Assembly: GCF_036898825.1 (NCBI RefSeq)
Contig: NZ_JARUND010000002.1
Location: 372,001 to 436,000 of the forward strand
Reading direction: 5' to 3'
DNA from: Streptomyces sp. B21-083
GTDB lineage: Bacteria; Actinomycetota; Actinomycetes; Streptomycetales; Streptomycetaceae
Length of the DNA stretch: 64,000 bases
Shown here: in pieces, positions 52,321 through 62,035 of the stretch
Layout of the letters: each line of letters begins with the position of its first letter
How positions within the stretch are numbered: position 1 is the first letter of the stretch
Position numbers and translations under genes: made by a program
The notes under the pieces: generated by a model
Told to the model about the DNA's origin: nothing
The model's database searches: none
Seen by the model: the letters and a program-made list of their open reading frames with translations, nothing else

Positions 52321-52601
52321 GACGTACTCCAGAAGGAAGAGAAGAGCGAAGAAGCATCTGGCCCCCGCCCGCCGATCGGCAGACCGCGGTTCGTCGATGC
52401 CGATCAGCCGTTCGCGAACGGGTACTCGCCGGAACAGGCGAGTGCGGCGAAGGCCGTGATAGTCATGCGTTCGACCTGGTCCTTTGTCGGCTGCGAGCCC
52501 TGACTTACGGAACCAGGGTGCGAGCGGCTGCGCCAAGGAGGCATCGGGGAGTTCCGCAGGCCTGGGACGCGGAGCCGCCGGTGAAGCCCCGCACGCGATG
52601 C

Positions 52602-55376
52602 TCAGTGCGGCATGACCCGCGCCAGCTCCGTGCGCGAGGAGACGCCGAGCTTGGCGTACACGCGCGTGAGGTGGGATTCCACCGTGCGGCGACTGACGTA
52701 CAGCTGTTCGGCGATCGCAGGATTGGAGACGCCTTCGGCGGCGAGGCGGGCGATGCGCTCCTCCTGCGAGGTGAGGGTTTCCAGGGCGGTGTGCTCACGG
52801 CGCAGGTGTTCGCCGGTGGCCTCCAGCTCCGCACGGGCGCGGGCGGCGAAGACCGCCATGCCGAGCGAGTCGAACAGGCGCAGAGCGGCCCGCAGTCGGG
52901 CTCGGGACTCCTGTTTGCGGCGCTGTCGGCGCAGCCACTCGCCGTACAGGAGGTGGGTGCGGGCGAGCGCGATGGTGGCGCGGGTCTCGCGGAGCCGGTC
53001 GATCGCCGTGCGGTACAGCTCATCGGTCCGCGTGTCGGGTGCGTCGGCCGCCTCGCTCAGCACGGCGCGCGTCTTGGCGGCCATGCCCAGCCCGTACGAC
53101 GTACCCGAGGCTTGCGTGAGTGAGTCGAGCCGGTGCGCGGCCCGTGCGGCCAACTCCGGCTCACCGCTGCGAGCCGCGGCTTCGGCCAGGTCGGGCAGAG
53201 CCTCGGTGGCCACGAAGGAGTGCGAGGCGTCGAGGGCGAACCGCAGGTGGTCGAGAGCCTGCGGGTAACGCCCGGCACCGATGTCGGCGAGCGCCAGAGC
53301 GTGAGACACGGCGTCGGCAAGCGTGCCGAGCCTGTGTGCGGCGGCGTGCCGCTGGACCTCCGCCGCCAGCCGGGCGGCCTGATCCGCGTCTCCGCGCAGC
53401 GCGGCCACGGTGACCTCGCCGGGCGGTACCGTTCCGATGATCCCCGGATTGCCGGTGATCGCGGAGAGCTCGCGCACCGAGTCGTAGAGCGCTTCCGCTT
53501 CGGCGAGTCGGCCGGCAAGGAGCTCTGCCTGTCCTCGCGCGGTGAGAGCCAGGGGGAGGACGGGGAGGCCCCCCAGGGTTCGGGTCGTGCGCAAGTGCTG
53601 GGCGGAGAGAGTGTCCTGGGCGCGGTCGTCCCACAGCTCGACGGCCGCGTACAGGGCGGCTTCGACTTCGGGGCCTGCCTTGTCGGCGGGGAGTACCGTG
53701 ACGGCCTCACGGAAAAAGCCAGCGGCCGCTTTGTCGTCTCCGGCCTCTCGCGCCGCGTACGCCTTGAGGATCAGATGCGCGACGTGCGGCGGACTGTCGG
53801 CCGGGGGCTCGGGCAGCAGCGCGAACGCCCCCAGCAACTCCTGTACCGCTCCCGTCGGCGCGTGACGTCCCGCATGCAGAAGGGCCTGCAGAGCAATCAG
53901 GTACGTCCAGCGGGCACGTCGAGGGTGGCGGGGCGCGAGGGCGTCGCCGGCGGAGGCCAGGACAGCAGCGGCGTCGGTGCCTTCGCCGCGCATCATGAGC
54001 GTCACGCCACGCACCAGACGGGCGCGGGCCTCGATGTCCGCTTCGGTGCACGGCTCGCGTTCGGCCCGCTCCACCAAGGCGTCGCCGGTGTCGAGGGAGC
54101 CGGCGGCGAGCGCGGCCTGGGCCGCGTCCAGAAACCGGCCGGCGCGTCGGCACGGGTCGACACTCATCTCGGCGGCCCGGCGCAGGAATGCGGCGGCCGT
54201 GGACAGGCCACCCCTTCGCTGCGCCCGCTCGGCGGAGGCCGCCAGTTCGCCGGCGATCTCCTCGTCCTCCCCCGGCGCGCCCGCCGCACGGTGCCAGGCA
54301 CGGCGGTCGGGATCCACGACCGGGTCGGTCGCCTCGGCCAGCGCCCGGTGCGCCCGGCGGCGCACGTCCGCGTCGACATGCGCGAGCAACGCCGAGCGCA
54401 GCAACTGATGGGGGAAGCCCAGCTTGTCGCCGCGGCGGAGGAGACCGGCGCGTTCGGCATCCACCAGACGGTCCCCGTCCAGCCCGAGCGCCTCGGCGGC
54501 TCGCCGGACCAGAGGCTCGTCCCCCGTCGGATCGGCGGCGGCCACCACGAGGACGTCCAGCGACATGGGCGGGAGGGCCCGCGCGGCAGCCAGCAGGCTC
54601 TGTTCCAGGTAGGAGCCGATGGGCAGGGCGTCCGGCAGCGAGGCGCGACCGGTCAGCCGGTCGGAGTCGAGGTTGTCGGTCAGCTGCAGCAGTGCCAGCG
54701 GATTACCGCCCGTCTCCGTGAACAACCGCCCGGCCACCCACTCCGGCACGGACACCCCTGCCGCAGTGGCGACGAGCGCGTGCGCCGCCGTGCTGTCCAG
54801 GCCGCCGACGTACAGGTCGTCCAGTCCGTCGAAAGGGGCGAAAGGCTGGTCCGCCCGATCCAGTCGCACCGCGAGCACCACCGCCAGCGCCTCGCCGCGA
54901 GAACGGCGGGCCACGAAAGCGAGCATCGTCGCGGACTCCTCGTCCAGCCACTGCGCGTCGTCCACCAGCAGTGCGATCGGCCGCGTCTCAGCCGCCTCCG
55001 CCAGCAGGTTGAGTACCGCCATGCCCATGAGCATCCGCCCGTGGGCCGCCGCCTCGCGCAGTCCGAGCACGCCTTCGAGCGCCTCCCGCTGCAGCCCGGG
55101 CAAGCGGTCCAGCAATTCCTCCAGCGACGGCCCGCCCGTCTCCAGCGAGAGCAACAATTGCTGCACGCCGGCGTATGGCAGGGCGGCCTCGGAGGCGACG
55201 CCGTCGGCCCGAACGACACACAGTCCCGCGGCGGACTTCGCGGCGTACGCGAGGAGGGCGCTACGACCCACTCCGGCCGCCCCGCGCAGCACCAGGGCCC
55301 CACCACGTCCGTCCCGCGCGCGTGCGAACAGCTCGTCGATGGCGGCGCGCTCCCGCGCACGTCCAAGAAGTTCCAC
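52602..55376 (-). CDS. LuxR-type regulator with degenerate ATPase domain
   Basis: A 924-residue paralogue of the regulator at 46970, with the same order of domains. N-terminus ELLGRARERAAIDELF; the P-loop reads GAAGVGRSALL, so the invariant Walker A lysine is arginine; Walker B LLVDDAQWLD is kept. The middle is helical and repetitive, and the C-terminus has LTSQEERIARLAAEGVSN, then YVSRRTVESHLTRVYAKLG. Start is taken at GTG 55376, giving the same N-terminal length as its paralogue; no ribosome site is visible. The Lys-to-Arg change suggests nucleotide hydrolysis is impaired, so activation may differ from classical LAL regulators. Target genes are unknown. Confidence 0.9.
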   Translation of the reverse strand: MELLGRARERAAIDELFARARDGRGGALVLRGAAGVGRSALLAYAAKSAAGLCVVRADGVASEAALPYAGVQQLLLSLETGGPSLEELLDRLPGLQREALEGVLGLREAAAHGRMLMGMAVLNLLAEAAETRPIALLVDDAQWLDEESATMLAFVARRSRGEALAVVLAVRLDRADQPFAPFDGLDDLYVGGLDSTAAHALVATAAGVSVPEWVAGRLFTETGGNPLALLQLTDNLDSDRLTGRASLPDALPIGSYLEQSLLAAARALPPMSLDVLVVAAADPTGDEPLVRRAAEALGLDGDRLVDAERAGLLRRGDKLGFPHQLLRSALLAHVDADVRRRAHRALAEATDPVVDPDRRAWHRAAGAPGEDEEIAGELAASAERAQRRGGLSTAAAFLRRAAEMSVDPCRRAGRFLDAAQAALAAGSLDTGDALVERAEREPCTEADIEARARLVRGVTLMMRGEGTDAAAVLASAGDALAPRHPRRARWTYLIALQALLHAGRHAPTGAVQELLGAFALLPEPPADSPPHVAHLILKAYAAREAGDDKAAAGFFREAVTVLPADKAGPEVEAALYAAVELWDDRAQDTLSAQHLRTTRTLGGLPVLPLALTARGQAELLAGRLAEAEALYDSVRELSAITGNPGIIGTVPPGEVTVAALRGDADQAARLAAEVQRHAAAHRLGTLADAVSHALALADIGAGRYPQALDHLRFALDASHSFVATEALPDLAEAAARSGEPELAARAAHRLDSLTQASGTSYGLGMAAKTRAVLSEAADAPDTRTDELYRTAIDRLRETRATIALARTHLLYGEWLRRQRRKQESRARLRAALRLFDSLGMAVFAARARAELEATGEHLRREHTALETLTSQEERIARLAAEGVSNPAIAEQLYVSRRTVESHLTRVYAKLGVSSRTELARVMPH

Positions 55377-55610
55377 GTCGCGAGCGTACGACAGAGCGTG
55401 CCGGACCACCGATGCGGACGGAAGGTCTGCGTGCGTGAGGTCAGGGTGGCCACCGTGGTGGACCTGGGCAGCCTCCAACCGCTGTCGGGGATCATCGGCG
55501 ATGGTCGGCGACCCAAATTGGCGCTCACCGACGAGGACATCGAAACCGCCCACGTCGAGCACGACAGGCATCGCCGCCGCGGCGCCGACTACACCGGCCC
55601 ACCCCCTTAC

Positions 55611-58004
55611 TCAGGGCGTCTCGATGACCTGTTCGGCCCAGATGGTCTTTCCGGTCGGGGAGTACCGAGCGCCCCAGCGCTGAGTGAGCTGAGCAACGAG
55701 GAAGAGCCCGCGGCCCCCCTCGTCGGTCAGTCGGGCCCGTCGAAGGTGGGGGCTGGTGCTGCTGCCGTCGCATACCTCGCAGATCAGGGAGCGGTCCTTG
55801 ATCAGCCGCAGACGGATGGGGTCGGAGCCGTAGCGGATGGCGTTGGTGACCAGTTCGCTGACCACGAGCTCCGTGGTGAACAACGTATCCTCCAGCCCCC
55901 ATGCGGTGAGCTGTTCGCCGACCTGTTTGCGCATCTCGCCCACGACGACGGGGTCGTTGGGCAAGTCCCAGCTGGCGACCTGGTGCTCGTCGAGGATCCG
56001 GGTGCGGGCGAGAAGCAGGGCGATGTCGTCGGTGCGTGAGCTGGAGTCCGAGTGCAGGGCCCCCAGCGTGATGTCGCAGAGCTCTTCGAGTGAGGAAACG
56101 GGCGAGGCGAGGGTGCGGCGCAGCTCATCGATGCGGTCGTCGATGTCTTGGTCACGGGCCTCGATGAGGCCGTCGGTGAACAGGGCCAGCAAGCTCCCTT
56201 CGGGCAGGGTGACCTCCGTCGTCTCGAAGGGCAGGCTGCCCAGGCCGAGAGGAGGACCGGCGGGTACGTCGACGATCTGTGTGGTGCCGTCCGGGTGTAC
56301 CAGGATGGGCGAAGGGTGACCGGCCCGGGCCAGCGAGCAACTGCCGGAAACCGGGTCGTAGACGGCGTAGAGGCAGGTGGCGCCTACGTCACCGGGGATC
56401 GTGTCGGGGCCCTCGTCGCCGCCCTCGGTGGCTCCTCCATCAGCGTGGGTCACGATGTCGTCGAGATGGGTGAGGAGCTCGTCGGGCGGCAGGTCGATGT
56501 CGGCGAGGGTGCGCACCGCCGTACGCAGCCGCCCCATGGTGGCGGAGGCGGTGATGCCGTGGCCGACGACATCACCGACGATCAGGCCGACCCGCGCGCC
56601 CGGCAACGGGATCACGTCGAACCAGTCGCCCCCGACCTCGGCTTCGCCGCCCGCGGGCAGATAGCGGGCGGCGGTCTCCACAGCGGGGTGCGTGGTCGGG
56701 CCGTGCGGCAGCAGGGTACGTTGCAGCGCCAGTGCGATGCCGCGTTCGCGGGTGAATCGGCGGGCGTTGTCCAGGCAGACCGCCGCCCGGGCCACCAGGT
56801 CCTCGGTGACAGCCAGGTCGTCGGCGGAGAAGGGCTCGGGGCTGCGGCCGTGGCGGAGGAACAGGGCCACACCAAGCGTGGTGCCGCGGGCGCGAATGGG
56901 CACGGTGATCAGCGAGTGCGTCCCGTCGGTGCGGGCCTGGGCAGCCTGGCCGGGGTCGTCGGCGAGCCATTGCACGATGTGGGGGTCGGTGATCCGATGG
57001 AGTTCCGCCCTGCCGGTGGCCAGGCAACGGGCGATGGGTGATGACGCCGGGTGCAGCTGCACGTGCGCGGGTGTCGGGCCGTGCTCCGTCCGGTGCGTGG
57101 AGGCCGTCAGGTGCGCGGCTCGCTGAAGCAGAACGGGACCGGACATCACAGGTGCCGGCAAGTCGCCCTGGAAAACGGCGTCCAGCACGTCCACGCTGAC
57201 CGTGTCGGCGAAACGGGAGACCGCCACATCGGCGAGCTCGCGGGCCGTGCCTGCCACGTCCAGGCTCGTGCCGATGCGGGTCCTGGCCTCGCTCATCAGT
57301 GCCAGGCGCTTCCGAGATCCGTACAACTCGGAGTAGTCGTACGCCGCCAGGGCCACCGCGTGCACCTGCTCGGCGGAGTTCTTGAGCGGGAAGATGTCGA
57401 CGGCCCAGGCATGCGCCTTCGGCTCGCCCGGGAGCCTGACGAAAAACTCATCGGACTCCGGCCGTCCGGTCGCTGCCACGCGCAGGGCGCGCGCTTCGGC
57501 CTGGGCGTACTCCTCCCCCTTGAGATATTCGGTTGCGCGCCGACCACGGGTATCCGCCTCGCGGACATGGATCGCCTGGGCCATCGCCTGGTTCTGCAGG
57601 AGCGTCCGACCCTCGCGGTCCGTGATCGAGAGAGGGACGGGCAACTGGTCGAACAGCCACCGACGCAGCTGGTCGTCCAAGGGTGGCTCCGCGCCGTCCC
57701 GGCGCACGGCTGTGAACAGGAAACCGGCCTGCGCCTCTCCGCTCGGCAACGAGGACAGGTACCCCTGCACATCCAGTGGGCGACCGTCGCGATGTCTCAG
57801 CGCCGTGCCGTCTACGGTGAACAGCTCGGCCAGGGGCCTGCCGAAGACGTCATCGAGGGCGTACCCGAACAGGGCCTGTGCTCCGGTGCTCCACTGGAGC
57901 ACCCTGCCCTCGGCGTCCAGCAGGGCGACGACCGCACGCGTCTCCAGAAGGGAGCTGGCCGACACCGCGGCGAACGGCCCGGACATCGCATCGAAGTTCG
58001 TCAT
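55611..58004 (-). CDS. PAS/GAF/SpoIIE-type protein phosphatase with anti-sigma kinase-like domain
   Basis: A 797-residue multi-domain signalling protein. Domains in order: two PAS domains (VALLDAEGRVLQWSTGAQALFGY near 28; PVPLSITDREGRTLLQNQ near 125), a GAF domain (about 235-410), a PP2C/SpoIIE phosphatase (VGGDWFDVIPL, VGDVVGHG, LFTDGLIEARD, RTDDIALLLA) and a C-terminal HATPase of the RsbW type (ELVVSELVTNAIRYG, DEGGRGLFLV). Such proteins dephosphorylate anti-sigma antagonists and bind sigma factors in partner-switching, common in Streptomyces. ATG 58004 has weak GGTAGG upstream; an in-frame ATG six codons in is possible. No membrane segment. Target unknown. Confidence 0.92.
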   Translation of the reverse strand: MTNFDAMSGPFAAVSASSLLETRAVVALLDAEGRVLQWSTGAQALFGYALDDVFGRPLAELFTVDGTALRHRDGRPLDVQGYLSSLPSGEAQAGFLFTAVRRDGAEPPLDDQLRRWLFDQLPVPLSITDREGRTLLQNQAMAQAIHVREADTRGRRATEYLKGEEYAQAEARALRVAATGRPESDEFFVRLPGEPKAHAWAVDIFPLKNSAEQVHAVALAAYDYSELYGSRKRLALMSEARTRIGTSLDVAGTARELADVAVSRFADTVSVDVLDAVFQGDLPAPVMSGPVLLQRAAHLTASTHRTEHGPTPAHVQLHPASSPIARCLATGRAELHRITDPHIVQWLADDPGQAAQARTDGTHSLITVPIRARGTTLGVALFLRHGRSPEPFSADDLAVTEDLVARAAVCLDNARRFTRERGIALALQRTLLPHGPTTHPAVETAARYLPAGGEAEVGGDWFDVIPLPGARVGLIVGDVVGHGITASATMGRLRTAVRTLADIDLPPDELLTHLDDIVTHADGGATEGGDEGPDTIPGDVGATCLYAVYDPVSGSCSLARAGHPSPILVHPDGTTQIVDVPAGPPLGLGSLPFETTEVTLPEGSLLALFTDGLIEARDQDIDDRIDELRRTLASPVSSLEELCDITLGALHSDSSSRTDDIALLLARTRILDEHQVASWDLPNDPVVVGEMRKQVGEQLTAWGLEDTLFTTELVVSELVTNAIRYGSDPIRLRLIKDRSLICEVCDGSSTSPHLRRARLTDEGGRGLFLVAQLTQRWGARYSPTGKTIWAEQVIETP

Positions 58005-58392
58005 GCTGACCTACCCGGCCCTCATACCGATGTCCACCACCGTCTGACGAGATCGATGGCCAGGCAAGGAGCAGATGCCTATCAGCCACACTACCGGCTC
58101 ACCGCGAAGCCAGGACAAAGGATCATCAAACGGACCCATTCAGCCTCGGATGCGCTGCCCTTCGACAGTCCTCCGGGAAGGCTGGTGAGCATCCAACAGC
58201 AGGGCCGAGGGCGACGCACTAACGAGACTGTTCGTCAGACGCTGCGCGTCCCCTAATGGCGCCGGTTGCCACATGTCCCCCACCCGACACCGAGACCCTC
58301 CCATCGGGAGCAACTGCCCGGGTGAGCAGACCCTCAGCCCGAGCCGGCCGAAGGAGTGCGTCGCGTAGCGGCTCCGCTCGTCCCCTGCGGCC
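58005..58392. other. gap of about 390 bp, no gene recognised
   Basis: No supported frame. A minor hairpin (CTCCC-atc-GGGAG, 58298-58310) lies 80 bp after the TetR stop and may end that minus-strand transcript. Confidence 0.4.
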
Positions 58393-59001
58393 CTACTCCG
58401 GAGCGCATCCGCGCAGGATGTAGGCGATCACGTCGTCCAGCTGCCCCTCGGTCGCCTCCGGGGCGAGCAGGCCGCTCACCGCCATGCCGGCGAAGCCGTG
58501 CAGCGTCATGAGGGCAGGAAGCGCGACGCGTTCGGGCAGCCCCTCCCGGACCTCGCCCAAGCGCTGACCCTCGGCTATCAGCCCGACGGTCTGCTCGTAA
58601 TAGCGGTGGACGGAAGCAGTCAGCGCCTCCGAAGCCTGGGGGTCGTGCTTGATCGAGTACATCAGGTCGAGCAGCGCAGCATTGGCCGTGGCGAAGCCCA
58701 CGTAGGCGCGGACCGCGGCGTCCAGCCGCTTCGCGAAGGACTCGCCGGCCCGTTCCTGGGACGCCGCGAGGACGTCGGCAAAGCGTTCGAAGCCGATCAG
58801 CGCCAAGGCCTCCAGCAGCGCCTGCTTGTCCTTGAAGTGGCGGCTCGGGGCGGCGTGACTGACCCCCAGGTCGCGGGCGAGCTCGCGCAGAGACAGGGCG
58901 GCCTGCCCCTTGTCCCGGAGCGTCTCCTCGGCGCGCACCAGGAGCGCGGCGCGGAGGTCTCCGTGGTGATAAGGGCGATGTCGGGTCTGCATGGTCGTCA
59001 T
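58393..59001 (-). CDS. TetR/AcrR-family transcriptional regulator, divergent from SDR
   Basis: A 202-residue TetR repressor. N-terminal RPYHHGDLRAALLVRAEE is the hallmark of one actinobacterial subgroup, followed by the HTH LSLRELARDLGVSHAAPSRHFKDKQALLEALA. The C-terminal domain has VRAYVGFATANAALLDLMYSIKHDPQ. Three in-frame ATGs (59013, 59001, 58992) lie close together and none has a ribosome site; 59001 is chosen, so the mRNA may be leaderless. It faces the SDR gene at 59093 across 91 bp with TGTAG...CTACA and ATTG...CAAT repeats, the likely operators for itself and the SDR. The group often regulates a divergent SDR. Confidence 0.9.
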   Translation of the reverse strand: MTTMQTRHRPYHHGDLRAALLVRAEETLRDKGQAALSLRELARDLGVSHAAPSRHFKDKQALLEALALIGFERFADVLAASQERAGESFAKRLDAAVRAYVGFATANAALLDLMYSIKHDPQASEALTASVHRYYEQTVGLIAEGQRLGEVREGLPERVALPALMTLHGFAGMAVSGLLAPEATEGQLDDVIAYILRGCAPE

Positions 59002-59056
59002 TGTAGCGGACATGTAACCGACGCCTACATTGTGGACGCCGTCACCATTGTTGCCA

Positions 59057-59085
59057 TTGACAGCAATGTTGGCAGCGCCTACCTT
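59057..59085 (+). promoter_or_regulatory. consensus promoter giving a leaderless SDR transcript
   Basis: TTGACA (59057-59062), a perfect -35, is followed by a 17-bp spacer and TACCTT (59080-59085), a TAnnnT -10. ATG 59093 starts 7 bp after the -10, so transcription should begin at or within a base or two of the start codon. Confidence 0.75.
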
Positions 59086-59092
59086 AGCGGGT

Positions 59093-60025
59093 ATGGCTAC
59101 TGAATCCACCAAGTGGAAAATCACCGACTTCCCTGACCAGACCGGCCGTACCGCCGTCGTCACCGGCGCGAACAGCGGACTCGGCATCGCCACCGTCGAC
59201 GCGCTGGCCCGTGCGGGAGCACGCGTCATCCTCGCCGTACGGGACGTGAAGCGCGGCGAGGCCGCCGCCGCGAACGTACTGGGCGCCAAGGGCAGCCTCG
59301 AAGTGCGACGGCTCGACCTGGCGGACCTCGCCTCGGTGCGGGAGTTCGCGGCGGGCTGGAAGGGCGACCTCGACCTGCTGATCAACAACGCGGGCGTGAT
59401 GAACGTCCCGGAGTCGCGCACGAAGGACGGCTTCGAGACGCAGTTCGGCACGAACCATCTCGGGCACTTCGCGCTGACCAACCTGCTGCTGCCGCACGTC
59501 ACCGACCGCGTGGTCACGGTGGCATCCGCTGCACACCGGTGGTCCGGCGCCAGTATCTACTTCGACAACCTCAACCTGACCGGCCAGTACGCCCCCATGG
59601 TCGCGTACGGCCAGTCCAAGCTGGCCAACCTGCTGTTCACGCTGGAACTCCAGCGCCGCCTCACCGAAGCCGGCTCACCCGTGCGTGCCCTCGCCGCCCA
59701 CCCCGGCTACGCCGCCACCAACCTCCAGAGCCACGACGCCAACTTCGTACGGCGGCTCCTGATGCGGCTGACCAACCGGTTGATCGCCCAGGACAGCCAG
59801 TCCGGCGCCCTCCCGACTCTGTACGCCGCCGTCCAGGACCTGCCCGGTACCTCCTACGTCGGCCCGGACGGCCGTGGCGAGTCGCGCGGCGGACCGACTC
59901 TGGTAGGCAGGAGCCAGGCGGCCAGCGACCCGGTATCCGCACGACGTCTGTGGACGGCCTCCGAGGAACTGACTAACACGACCTTCCCGTCGCTGCCCCG
60001 GGCGACGGCCCCGACCCGGGCCTAG
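59093..60025 (+). CDS. SDR-family oxidoreductase, retinol-dehydrogenase-like
   Basis: A 310-residue SDR of the longer WW-oxidoreductase/retinol-dehydrogenase-like group. Motifs: VVTGANSGLG near residue 22, VRDVKRGEAAA (NADP-type basic residues), NNAGVM, the group marker FGTNHLGHFALTNLLL, Ser in VASAAHRW, and YGQSK near 175; after it come HPGYAATNLQ and the C-terminal GPDGRGESRGGP. ATG 59093 lies where transcription should start, so translation is probably leaderless. Divergent from the TetR gene at 59001, which likely represses it. The substrate of this common family is usually unknown; relatives reduce aldehydes and ketones. Confidence 0.92.
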   Translation: MATESTKWKITDFPDQTGRTAVVTGANSGLGIATVDALARAGARVILAVRDVKRGEAAAANVLGAKGSLEVRRLDLADLASVREFAAGWKGDLDLLINNAGVMNVPESRTKDGFETQFGTNHLGHFALTNLLLPHVTDRVVTVASAAHRWSGASIYFDNLNLTGQYAPMVAYGQSKLANLLFTLELQRRLTEAGSPVRALAAHPGYAATNLQSHDANFVRRLLMRLTNRLIAQDSQSGALPTLYAAVQDLPGTSYVGPDGRGESRGGPTLVGRSQAASDPVSARRLWTASEELTNTTFPSLPRATAPTRA

Positions 60026-60095
60026 TCCGGGAACTCTGCTTGACCCCTCTTCCTGAGACGCGTTCCAAAGGCCGAGGACGCCTTAGGCGGGTCTG

Positions 60096-60620
60096 GTGTG
60101 GCTACACAAGCCCGCCACCGACCTCGGTGACGACCCGGCCCGCATCGCGGATAGGGGCGGCAGTGCCAGTGGAGGCACGGTCGCGGGCGGGGCGATCCCC
60201 GCCCTGGACCGGCAGGGCGCCGCGATCACTCCGCAGATCCTGATCATGCGAATGCTCGACGCCTGCAACGTCACTCCACCCCCCAGCTCGCGCCGTTGAT
60301 GGCCTGGTCGTGGGACGACAACCGCGCCGGCTGAGGCGCCCCGCTCGGCGGTGCTATCGGCGGCCCTGACATACCGGCCTGCACCGCCCCGAACGGTTGA
60401 CCGACGCGGCCGGACTGCCGCCGACCTACATCGAGGCCGGTCAGCTGGACATCTTCCACGACGAGGACCTCATTTACGCCCTGCGCCTGAGCCAGGCCGG
60501 CGGCCCGTCGAGTTCCACCTCTCGCCCGGGCGTAGCGCCCGAGTTCGAGTCGATCCCGTACGCCTCCGACGCATTCGCGGGCGTCATGACCGACCGGGTC
60601 CGCGTCCTCGCCTCCTGTGA
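60096..60620 (+). pseudogene. alpha/beta hydrolase (hormone-sensitive-lipase type) relic
   Basis: Plus-strand remains of an esterase. First block: LGDDPARIADRGGSASGGTVAGGA and then ITPQILIMRMLD, matching the nucleophile region of this family (DPxRIAVxGDSAGGxLAA ... LxYPxLD). Second block in other frames: MAWSWDDNRA, GLPPTYIEAGQLDIFHDED, then LIYALRLSQAG and EFESIPYASDA, matching the part with the catalytic Asp and His. In the nucleophile motif Asp-Ser-Ala-Gly has become Gly-Ser-Ala-Ser. At least two frameshifts and missing N-terminal codons show it is dead. Confidence 0.7.
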
Positions 60621-60687
60621 CCACACATACGGCCCTGGCCGCAGCCCGTCCCATTCCCCCCACTCCCCATTCTTCGAGGAAGCAGCA

Positions 60688-61767
60688 ATGACCACCGCAT
60701 TCGACCCGATCGACCTGAGCGGCAAGGCGCTGGCCAACCGCATCGCTATGGCGCCGATGACCCGCAACCGCGCCCATGCCACGGCGGCCACCGCGACGGA
60801 GCTGATGGCGACCTATTACGCCCAGCGTGCAAGCGCCGGCCTGATCATCACCGAGGGAATCCAGCCGTCGGCGGCAGGCCAGGCGTACCCCAGCACCCCT
60901 GGCCTGCACTCCGCCCAGCAGGTCGATGCCTGGCGGAAGGTGACCGATGCCGTCCACGCTGAGGGCGGCACGATCTTCGCGCAGCTGATGCATGGCGGCC
61001 GACTCGGCCACCCCAGCCTGCTGCCCGACGGACTCGTCCCCGTCGGCGCCTCCTCCGTCACAGCGGCGGGCAAGGTGTTCACCCCCCAGGGCCTCCAGGA
61101 CTTCGTCACGCCGAAGGAACTGGACCAGGACGACATCACCCGGACGATCGCCGACTACGCCGACGCGGCGCGCAACGCGATCGCCGCTGGTTTCGATGGG
61201 GTGGAGCTCCACGGGGCGAACGGCTACCTGATCCACCAGTTCCTCGCTCCCAACACCAATGTGCGCACCGACTACTGGGGAGGCGGGGCCGCGGGCCGGG
61301 TGCGCTTCGGCGTCGAGGTCGCCACGGCCGTCGCGGAGGCTATCGGCGGGCACCGGACCGGCTTCCGTATCTCCCCCGGCAACCCCAGCAACGACATCGC
61401 CGAGACCGACCCGGCGGACGTGCTGGAGACCTACACCGCCTTGATTGCCGGTCTCGCCCCGTTGGACCTCGCTTACCTGCACCTGCTCGAGGGTCCGGAC
61501 CGCGACCTGACTGCACGGCTGCGCAAGGACTGGCCGACGACATTCATCCTCAACCCCTTCACCTACCCCGAGCCCACCGGCCCCGGCGCTCTCGCCCAGA
61601 TCGAGGACGGCGCCGCGGACATGATCGCCTTCGGCGCGCTGTTCCTGGCCAACCCCGACCTGCCCGCCCGTATCGCGGCCGGCGGCCCCTACAACACCCC
61701 CGACACGGCCACGTTCTACGGCGGCGATCACCGCGGCTACACCGACTATCCGACACTGCCCGCCTGA
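60688..61767 (+). CDS. old yellow enzyme-family ene-reductase
   Basis: A 359-residue FMN-dependent TIM-barrel reductase of the OYE family, reducing activated C=C bonds (enones, nitro-alkenes) with NAD(P)H. Features: N-terminal ANRIAMAPMTRNRA, IFAQLMHGGRLGHPS near residue 95, the substrate-binding His/Asn pair in VELHGANGYLIHQFLAPNTNVRTDYWGG near 175-195, and the C-terminal FGALFLANPDLP. ATG 60688 is preceded by GAGGAAG; frame upstream belongs to the esterase relic. It is followed by a hairpin at 61812. It could act on enoyl or quinone intermediates made by other enzymes here. Confidence 0.92.
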   Translation: MTTAFDPIDLSGKALANRIAMAPMTRNRAHATAATATELMATYYAQRASAGLIITEGIQPSAAGQAYPSTPGLHSAQQVDAWRKVTDAVHAEGGTIFAQLMHGGRLGHPSLLPDGLVPVGASSVTAAGKVFTPQGLQDFVTPKELDQDDITRTIADYADAARNAIAAGFDGVELHGANGYLIHQFLAPNTNVRTDYWGGGAAGRVRFGVEVATAVAEAIGGHRTGFRISPGNPSNDIAETDPADVLETYTALIAGLAPLDLAYLHLLEGPDRDLTARLRKDWPTTFILNPFTYPEPTGPGALAQIEDGAADMIAFGALFLANPDLPARIAAGGPYNTPDTATFYGGDHRGYTDYPTLPA

Positions 61768-61811
61768 CCATCCCCGTCCCACACCGGCAGGGCCCGCGCC
61801 CCGGAAGGAAC

Positions 61812-61834
61812 GGCTGCCGACCCGGTCGGCAGCC
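61812..61834 (+). terminator. hairpin after ene-reductase gene
   Basis: GGCTGCCGACC and GGTCGGCAGCC are exact complements separated by one base, giving a stem of about 9 bp with a tight loop, 45 bp after the stop. The rest of the gap to 62035 has no supported gene, although a frame reading LDITGWAAADQIHTGDSL has some coding bias. Confidence 0.65.
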
Positions 61835-62035
61835 CGCTGGACAGCTTGCTTCTCGACATCACCGGGTGGGCGGCTGCTGACCAGATACACACCGGCGACT
61901 CCCTCCACACCGAGCCGGGGCAGCTCGACGTCGGCGACCGTGCGCTGTACATCCTCACCTTCCCCGCGTCCACACCTACGGCCGGGACGCAGCCTGCGGT
62001 TTCTATCCCAGCGCCATTCTTCGAAGGAGCAGTAA

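Noticed and set aside
59084..59089. TTAGCG before the SDR gene at 59093 as a sixth member of the operator set
   Set aside because: The other half of the palindrome is absent (GGTATG follows), so it is a lone hexamer.
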